Assembly: GCA_001936135.1 (NCBI GenBank)
Contig: CP012811.1
Coordinates: 2,108,001 to 2,172,000 of the forward strand
DNA length: 64,000 bases
Direction: 5' to 3'
Source: Saccharomycopsis fibuligera x Saccharomycopsis cf. fibuligera
Lineage: Eukaryota > Ascomycota > Saccharomycetes > Ascoideales > Saccharomycopsidaceae
Shown: piece by piece, positions 58,136-64,000 of the stretch
Layout: each line of letters starts with the position of its first letter
How positions within the stretch are numbered: the stretch's first letter is position 1
Made by a program: the position numbers and the translations under genes
Notes under the pieces: model-generated
Told to the model about the DNA's origin: nothing
The model's input: only the letters and a program-made list of their open reading frames with translations
Database searches by the model: none

Positions 58136-59297
58136 TGTTGTTTGTGCAGAGTATTGATAATTTGATTCTAAATGCGTTTATGAAAGCGAAAAGTATGAAA
58201 CCAATGTGAAGTAAGACCCAGCCTAGAATGCTTCAAAATAGTGCCGATGGTAAACTGTTCAATGTTGGCGTCTATACAAAGGAGCAAAAGACGGAAAGAT
58301 CATGTTGGCGATAACGAATGGGATCACTCGCTCACTGCGGCAAAAATAAAATAATGTAGGTCACGTGTAGTTGGTTTTGTTTAAGCGCTATAACGGGCAA
58401 CGAAGTAGCGGAGCTAGTGCTATATAAAGGGGGACTTTTAATTGAGAAAGGTTGGCAAGAAGCTCTTTCAAAAAGGTGTTTTTGTTAGACGTATGTCAGT
58501 GAGTATAAAATAACAAAGCTAGTTGAAGGCTTTTATTTTTATTTCTTCCTGAGTGTAAGTGGGGGACAGTCATTAAAGAAATAGCAGAGTTTGTAAACAT
58601 AACTGTTGTCTTATGATCCTCATAGCGTGGCGTGCATGCTATAATTTGACAAGACTTAAATAATGTTAACTACGTAGAGAATGTAGTTAGGAAGGCCATA
58701 TCCTAATTCTTGTTAGTCGCCGTTTGGGATAACTGAAAAATATGCGGTTCGTCTGTTTTTTGAATCTCTGATGACAATATACTTGATCAATTTTTCTGAG
58801 TTGGTCTATTTTCAAGCGCTATCTTCAATTCGGTGAGAAAAGAAAGAAAAAAAAGAAAGAAAAAAAAAATATTATTCAATTCACTATATGGTAGACAGAG
58901 AAATGTGTATTAGCTGTTATTGAAAAACACTGCTCCGTACTCAACGAAATTAACTCTTACGTCTAACTGAAAATAGTCTGCAGGAAACATCCGTAACGTA
59001 GATTTGAGGTCAAAGACGAAGCTCATGGACTTAGCCAATTGGTGTCAACCGACAAGCAGCTAATGTAGTAAATTCTCAAATCTGCTCATACTAGTGTGTA
59101 ATCCCTTATTTTTTGATAAACAATTTTACTGTCGAATTATAACGACAATGCATTCTACAGGTCACTGTTGAATGTCACTACTCTACAGGTCATGTTTATA
59201 AAAAAGTAGAAAAAAAATGAATAAACATTAAACTATTGCTTTGAAGTTGGGAAGAGAAAAAAAAGTCAAGGAAAAAGCTTGAAAATTTTTAAATAAC
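58136..59297. other. Spacer between RPL11 3' end and the PCI-like gene; possible plus-strand transcript
   Basis: 1162 bp. CACGTG at 58362-58367 lies upstream of the PCI-like gene. On the plus strand TATATAAAGGGGG at 58421-58433 looks like a TATA box joined to a stress-element core, facing away from the PCI-like gene into about 850 bp with no open frame of 60 codons. A non-coding RNA is possible but unproven. The RPL11 side (59200-59297) is A-rich 3' UTR. Confidence 0.35.
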
Positions 59298-60609
59298 TTA
59301 TTTGTTCAAAACATCAGCATCGTATTTTTCTTTGAACCATTTGATGGTGTCTTCCTTGTTGGTTTTGTGGTGGTTACCAATCTTACCCTTAGCTCTCTTT
59401 CTCAAAGCGACTCTACCACCTGGTCTGCCAACGACAACGTAAAAGTCCATACCGTAAATACCAATTGCTGGGTCATACTTGATACCCAAGTCAATGTGTT
59501 CAGAGATACCGAAACCAAAGTTACCGGTTTCAGAGAAGTTCTTTTCTCTCAATTGGTATTCTTTGACCTTCAAACCTCTTTCCAAGATTTCTTCAGCCTT
59601 TGGACCTCTGACGGTAACGTGAACAGCAATCTTTTCATTTCTTCTGATGGAGAAGGTTCTGACAGTGTATCTAGCCTTGGATTGGACTGGGGTTTGACCA
59701 GACAATTGTTCCAAAACCTTAGAAGCTCTGGTCAATCTGTCACCGGATTCACCAACAGAGATATTGAGAACCAATTTTTCAATACGCAAGTCACGCATTG
59801 GGTTTTGAGTTTTTGGGGCAGACTAAAAAAAAAATAAGTTAGTACTAATGTTGACCATCTATAAAGGAATATTGCCTGTACGTTTGCCAATGTAAGAAAT
59901 TACTTGATGAGTATGAATGTACTGAAATTGCAGGGAGGAAAATATGAAGTAAATCTATTGTTATAATGTTCATTTGGCAAGCAGTGTAATTTATGGAATA
60001 TCAGTGGGTTGATAAACGCAGCATGTGAAAACTTAAGAGAACAAAATAAATTGCCAGTAGATCTGCGTAGTTCCAAAGTACTTGATAGTTATGATTGTAC
60101 CATTTTTTCTTGTCTAATTTGAAAGTCAAGATGATGATGAGTTATAAAATCTTGAGACTCGCTGAGAGACGAATTTCTTTACGACTTATGATATCCAGAT
60201 AGAACGGCTCATTTCGGGTTTTCTGGTGGAGTGAATATTGTTCAAGTTATTCATACTGCGCTGATTCACAATGAATCTCTCATCTACTGGACACTGAGCA
60301 ATGAGACTAATATTTTTTCTACTGATCTTGGTACTATTCTTCAGGACATTCATGATTCTTGATAGTTGTAACTTCATTCTGATTGTAAAGGCTGACATTT
60401 CTATATGTTGTCTTTTGGTTCACTCTTCCTGCTCGCGATACTCTCGCCCACACTGCGTTGATGAAATTGAAAAATTTTTTGGTTCACGATTCACACATTT
60501 CAAATAAGGTCCCACATTAACACAAACGAACGACAACAGCCGCAAAGTAGCATATGTTGATGCTATTGAAAACAGCGGCTGTATCAGCAACACAGTGATG
60601 ACATACCAT
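59298..60609 (-). CDS. RPL11: 60S ribosomal protein L11 (uL5), two exons with an ATG-only first exon
   Basis: Binds 5S rRNA in the central protuberance of the large subunit. 175 aa after splicing (S. cerevisiae 174). Exon 1 is 60607-60609, just the ATG; exon 2 is 59298-59822. The 784-bp intron has donor GTATGT (60601-60606), a perfect TACTAAC branch (minus-strand sense of 59838-59844) and acceptor TTTTAG. Splicing gives [19 protein letters not shown], the conserved N terminus, in frame. The rest is almost identical to other yeast L11 proteins ([40 protein letters not shown]). Without the intron, the in-frame internal ATG at 59798 would give a product lacking nine residues. A TTAGGG Tbf1-type site lies at 60698-60703, about 90 bp upstream. 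Confidence 0.97.
59823..60606 (-). other. Intron of RPL11 (784 bp)
   Basis: GTATGT donor, TACTAAC branch 15 nt before the TTTTAG acceptor with a T10 polypyrimidine run between them. Long for a yeast intron. I found no convincing snoRNA in the sense strand; a 70-codon frame inside is probably chance. Confidence 0.92.
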
Positions 60610-60697
60610 TTTTGCTAGTGATATTTGTTTTGACGGTTACTGTAATATAATATACAAGACGCTACCAGTTCTTGACCAATCTCAATCTGAATTCAGT

Positions 60698-60703
60698 TTA
60701 GGG
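60698..60703 (+). promoter_or_regulatory. TTAGGG (Tbf1-type) site in the RPL11 promoter
   Basis: TTAGGG about 90 bp upstream of the RPL11 ATG. Tbf1, which binds this telomere-like sequence, is the established master activator of ribosomal protein genes in Candida species. Confidence 0.55.
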
Positions 60704-60952
60704 GAGGGAAAAATAAAGGCAGAACCAAAAAGTAAATTTTTCATATAAACCAGCGTTCGCTCAAGTGGTCAGCTGCTCACTCTCTCGCACACTATTTCCG
60801 CTCCCCGTAGCGATTTTTTTCCCTCTTTTTTTTTTTTTTTTTTTCGTTTTTCATTTTGCGCCCGCCCGCTCGGTCTGGTCTCTCTCTCACTCTCACTCTA
60901 ACTGCGCTCCAACGCTGTCCACGGCCACTGCCGCCCGCGGAGGGCTGTGTCT

Positions 60953-61025
60953 GGCGCCCTTACCGCTGGGCGCCCATAGTAAAACCAGCGGCCGCCGTCG
61001 CTGGGGAGCGGAACCTTAGCCGCTC
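60953..61025. repeat. Three consecutive inverted repeats, each with an 8-nt loop
   Basis: GGCGCCC/GGGCGCC (60953-60959 and 60968-60974), CCAGCG/CGCTGG (60985-60990 and 60999-61004) and GAGCGG/CCGCTC (61006-61011 and 61020-61025). The arms are perfect and the loops are 60960-60967, 60991-60998 and 61012-61019, all 8 nt. The third contains CGG-N8-CCG. They lie about 345-415 bp upstream of the RPL11 ATG. Confidence 0.8.
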
Positions 61026-62582
61026 TGATTAGCGTTCTGCGCGGTTATGAGCGATGTATGGGTGCTGATGTGACCGTTGGGCGGGCAAAAGAAAAAGTGG
61101 AAATGCACATTTAGCCCTGTAATGCATCACATGCACAGAGGGTTGAGGTAAATAGCCCTCAAATGCCTCTTTATGCAAAAGGGTGTTTAAGGATGTAACT
61201 GGCCGTGATATGCTGTGCTATTACGCCTCACTGTGCTCAAATATGCCATTGTATGCGTCGGCTTCGCGTAAGCTCGTCTCCGATAATGCGCGGGAAAAAT
61301 CTACTGTGATTGATTGAGCGCAATCACATTCGTTCATAAGCATGCTGCTGTTTCCTTAGTTTCAAAACTTTATCATATATTATTGTTTGGTCCCTACCTC
61401 TCCACGGCTTGACATTCTTTCGAACTGGGCTTATTTGCTGCTCAAATGATATGCCCTGCCAAGATCCGGCTCCTTGACTCGGACTATTAACTATTAAAAA
61501 GTGGCATATAAACAACCAAGCAAGCAAGCTCAAATTGCATCTCTAAAAAATTGCCATGGTTGGTTTCAACCAACTCGCCTTTCTTGTAAGCAAAACAAAA
61601 GCTGAAAATACCAGTGATTTTGTTGCAATAGTAGATCTACGTCATAAACGTTTTCCAGCTTTAGCTTTCCGTTAGCCAGCATTTTGCGTTTTATAAAAAA
61701 TCACGCTGCTGGAAAAGTAACAGCATCTTCTTTGTCCTTACTTACTTAGTTGGCAACAGCAGACGATATCGTTATAGCTTTCCCATTAAAATTGCAATTC
61801 CTCGTTCCCACTGCCAGTTTTTCCGCAATGCGGGGCATTTCACTTTGACAGCGTTATCTCTAGTAGCAGCTGCGTTTCTTTTTCTTATCTGCCAACCGTC
61901 CACAGCATCCACTGGCGAGAGGGCCCTGGTACTTACCAAGGTAAGGTTTTTAAGGCTTCTTGTCTTGTTATATACACGACTAAATTTAACTTCCAGCTTT
62001 TTCCTCAACGTCATGGTGATCTTATTTTCTTGTGACAATCGGATGGTAGAACTACATTTTAACTGTAGCCAGCCGGCTCGGTGAGGACTTAGCTCTGGGA
62101 TCCTGACCTGGTGATGTGATATGAACATGGGTTTGGGTATGTCTGGGATGACCAAGTATTCATAGTTTACGCGCGCACCTATCCGCTTATGTGTTATTCT
62201 TTTTTTTATTTTGTTGTTGTTGTTGTTGTTTTCTGTTGTTTTGCCTGTTAACTAGTGCGAACTAGCTTGGACTGATTTGTCTTAGAATTACAAAAAAGAA
62301 AAAGGAAATATAAATCATTGCCGCAAAATATAGTGAATGCCCTATTCCACTCTGTTCCTATTTATAATATATAAAGTACGCGTTTCTGGCCCTGCACTCT
62401 TCTCTTTGCCCAAGCTTTTGCATGAAATACAGCTTTCTGCTGTGCACGTCAGCAGCCCATAACACCTAATACGCAAAATCATATAACTAACAAAAAACAG
62501 CTCAATTCCAGTCATACATTTAGCCAGATACTATCTCCTATTACACATAAACAACAAACAACTTACGCAAAAACTTAAACTT

Positions 62583-62590
62583 TATAAATA
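62583..62590 (+). promoter_or_regulatory. TATA box of the small zinc-finger gene
   Basis: TATAAATA 65-72 bp upstream of the ATG at 62655. The leader between them contains short AGCATAGCAC-type direct repeats (about 62600-62632). Confidence 0.55.
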
Positions 62591-62654
62591 CGCACACCAG
62601 CATAGCACAGCATAGCACAACATAGCGCAACAAGTCAATACACAATATCACAAC

Positions 62655-62897
62655 ATGTTTGAATGGATGGATGAAGACGTCGTTGACCCTGACAAGCCAC
62701 TTTTCGAAGAGACCGCCAAATTGTACTGTCGACTTTGCAATCAGCACAAAATCAATTATTGGGAAGAGCATGTCAATTCACACATGCACAAGATGAATAA
62801 AAGATGGTACAAGAAAACATACTTGATATGTTACGGACTTCTTAGTACGGCGATCGCCGCAGCGGTGACAGTGGTGGTGGTCTTGGTTTTTCTTTAG
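62655..62897 (+). CDS. Small tail-anchored protein with a U1/matrin-like zinc finger
   Basis: 80 aa, not assigned to a named family. The N terminus is acidic (DEDVVDPDKP). A compact finger follows: C25-x2-C28-x10-H39-x5-H45, with H43 also available. The spacing resembles U1C/matrin-type fingers (C-x2-C-x12-H-x5-H) with two residues fewer. A basic patch (KMNKRWYKK, 46-54) leads into one hydrophobic span (about 56-80) that reaches the C terminus, so the protein is predicted tail-anchored with the finger in the cytosol. A TATA box is well placed and the ATG is clear. It is short, so chance must be considered, but the finger plus terminal span argue for a real gene. Confidence 0.6.
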   Translation: MFEWMDEDVVDPDKPLFEETAKLYCRLCNQHKINYWEEHVNSHMHKMNKRWYKKTYLICYGLLSTAIAAAVTVVVVLVFL

Positions 62898-63473
62898 CTT
62901 TACAGAGAACGTGCTTCGACTCCGAGTAAGTTAAGATGTTGTTTGAAAGACGACCCAGAAATATGGAACTGGGATTTCATATCAGTAACTCCTTGTTTCT
63001 TCGGCTTCCTATACTATACTGTCTTTTTTTTTTTTTTCTTTTTTTTTCTTTTGTTTTGTTTTCCACTTTTTTTACCGTTTCTATATTATGATTTGCTGTA
63101 TTATACTGACTTCCATTACTTTGTTTGTCTGCTTTTGTTTGTCTTCTTATTCTTTGTCATCTTTCGCCCCATCGAATTCTATTCCTCACCTCATGTCTAC
63201 TCTCATTTATCCTTGTTTCATAATCTCCTCTCTATACTATAATCCATCATCCCCCTTGCTATTACACACTTTCTATAATATACTTATATTTATACTATAC
63301 TTTTTTGATACGTCATCCTTGCTTATCGGATACAATAATGCTCTCTCGTTGTCTTCCTACTTTGATGTGTAGAAATATTTTCTTTGTATAAAGTTTTTGT
63401 GCCGATCTTATCTGGCTGCAGCCGTTTATAAATAACAGACCATTGTTGTTTTACCATCGGCGTTGCCTACTGC

Positions 63474-63536
<63 letters not shown>
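63474..63536. repeat. (GAT)21 microsatellite
   Basis: Twenty-one uninterrupted GAT units in non-coding DNA, the same unit that codes poly-Asp in the NCBP3-like gene. Confidence 0.93.
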
Positions 63537-63537
<1 letters not shown>

Positions 63538-63646
63538 GTAGCAGTTTGACAAGCTACAAGTTCGTAATACCTGATGATGTTGCAAATTCGCGGTGGATTG
63601 ATGCTGCTAAAGGTCTCATCGTCTTATCACTGCGCGATATTCGCTA

Positions 63647-63672
63647 CACACACACACACACACACACACACA
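63647..63672. repeat. (CA)13 microsatellite
   Basis: Thirteen uninterrupted CA units in non-coding DNA, 110 bp from the (GAT)21 repeat. Confidence 0.93.
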
Positions 63673-63781
63673 CCTTGTCTCAATACACTATATTAGGCAC
63701 ATAACTTTTTTCATTATTAGCAAAATATAACAAGCCCTATATACAGTTAGTTTTAAACTTTCAAACCAAAACCATAGACAT

Positions 63782-64000
63782 CTATTTTGGAATGAATCTC
63801 ATCAATCCGTTACTCAAAACAAACCCATACCCTGTCAAAGTTACGGTATTGACAAGGTTCAACAACAAACTCAATCCATGATATTGGCCAAATCTCTTAG
63901 TCAAGCTCTTCAACTGAGTCTTAATTTCCTTGTTATTATCACCATCACCATCTTTCTTTAATTTTTCTTCAAGTTGCAATTTTTGTTCTTTCAAAGATTG
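63782..64000 (-). CDS. 3' end of a TMEM205-like (DUF4149) membrane-protein gene, cut by the window edge
   Basis: Only the last 72 residues are inside the window; the frame stays open through base 64000 on the minus strand, so the start lies outside. A charged Lys/Glu/Asp linker is followed by LTKRFGQYHGLSLLLNLVNTV and a final hydrophobic span ending LSNGLMRFIPK. The pattern L-x-K-x-F-G-x-x-H-G-x-S-x-L-L-N-L before a last span is typical of the C terminus of fungal TMEM205-like proteins. The first codons visible are not a start. Confidence 0.55.
   Translation of the reverse strand, partial: QSLKEQKLQLEEKLKKDGDGDNNKEIKTQLKSLTKRFGQYHGLSLLLNLVNTVTLTGYGFVLSNGLMRFIPK

Larger units (their letters stand above)
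60610..62582. other. 2 kb divergent spacer between RPL11 and the small zinc-finger gene
   Basis: No supported gene. From the RPL11 side it holds the TTAGGG site, a T20-like tract (about 60822-60844), pyrimidine-rich CTCTCTCACTCTCACTC (about 60879-60898), the GC-rich hairpin cluster (60953-61025), a TAGCCCT-NN-AATGC direct repeat (61112-61125 and 61153-61166) and a GTT microsatellite (about 62213-62230). Several TATA-like sequences occur (about 61692 and 62363-62373). Open frames here begin at TTG or GTG and lack protein character. Confidence 0.45.
62898..63781. other. Spacer with T-rich stretch and two microsatellites
   Basis: 884 bp between convergent genes. A T-rich stretch (about 63020-63075) looks like a 3' UTR/terminator; the T/C-rich open frames there are compositional. 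It also holds (GAT)21 at 63474-63536 and (CA)13 at 63647-63672. Confidence 0.5.

Noticed and set aside
59367-59837. 156-codon plus-strand frame over RPL11
   Set aside because: Exact antisense of the highly conserved RPL11 exon 2; a shadow of its codon usage.
60186-60398. 70-codon ATG frame inside the RPL11 intron
   Set aside because: Low-complexity, no domain, and fully within a well-supported intron.
59823-60606. C/D-box snoRNA in the RPL11 intron
   Set aside because: An AGATGA C-like box exists in the sense strand (about 60279-60284), but no D box at a suitable distance and no terminal stem. The GATGATGA/CTGA pair near 60130-60260 is antisense and too far apart.
61680-62084. Signal-peptide-like open frame ending at an AAG-GTAAGG donor-like site
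   Set aside because: The frame runs back without an ATG through promoter-like sequence, and no acceptor or downstream exon was found.
1-64000. tRNA genes
   Set aside because: I scanned spacers for B-box-like GGTTCGANNCC on both strands and found no match with a convincing A box; tRNAscan-SE would be decisive.
1-64000. Retrotransposons, LTRs and other mobile elements
   Set aside because: No reverse transcriptase, transposase or paired LTR was seen. The integrase-like finger in SPT10 belongs to a host regulator.

Overview
The window is nuclear DNA from a budding yeast. Genes are long and mostly intron-less on both strands. The few introns have yeast-type signals (GTATGT/GTAAGT donors, TACTAAC-like branch sites), and intergenic regions are AT-rich with TATA boxes and long poly(dA:dT) tracts. 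CTG codons are very rare (one in-frame in the 711 codons of the glycogen branching enzyme gene). In PTA1 a CTG sits where S. cerevisiae Pta1, as I recall it, has Ser. This points to the CUG-Ser clade, so CTG-encoded residues should be read as Ser. The many homopolymeric tracts (poly-Glu, poly-Asp, poly-Gln, Glu-Gln) recall the Lodderomyces / Candida parapsilosis group, but the species is an inference.

Layout: 0-9 kb holds an unidentified low-complexity protein, a 2.1 kb promoter-like spacer and an Nrg-type C2H2 regulator. 9-20.5 kb holds GLC3, a small secreted protein, a J-domain protein, VPS62 and ALB1 (with a PAC/RRPE promoter). 20.5-28.5 kb holds a secreted GH3 beta-glucosidase with an intron behind its signal-peptide exon, GCD6 (eIF2B epsilon) and a mitochondrial Mmc1-like protein. 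30-36 kb holds a second small Kex2-type secreted protein, an NCBP3-like protein with an intron, and SPT10. 36-48 kb holds NMD2/UPF2, PTA1, DOT5, GAB1 and SMX3 (first exon 6 bp). 48-58 kb holds an unidentified coiled-coil/acidic-repeat protein split by a frameshift at an A9 run, CNE1, an AKR3C-type reductase and a PCI-like protein. 58-64 kb holds RPL11 (first exon only the ATG, 784 bp intron), a GC-rich hairpin cluster, a small tail-anchored zinc-finger protein and the 3' end of a TMEM205-like gene.

The genes are mostly housekeeping: mRNA 3' processing, decay, cap binding and splicing (PTA1, NMD2, NCBP3-like, SMX3), translation and ribosome assembly (GCD6, RPL11, ALB1), ER folding and GPI anchoring (CNE1, GAB1), and carbohydrate metabolism and its likely control (GLC3, beta-glucosidase, Nrg-like factor). 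There is no bacterial-style operon, CRISPR array, transposon or recognisable tRNA.

The least explained items are: the frameshifted 48.5-51.5 kb gene with 14 units of an 8-residue acidic repeat and an unrecognised C-terminal domain; the 3-kb gene at the left end, whose last residues look like read-through past an A10 run; two small secreted proteins with dibasic sites; three consecutive hairpins with identical 8-nt loops upstream of RPL11; and a triple palindrome in the PTA1 promoter.
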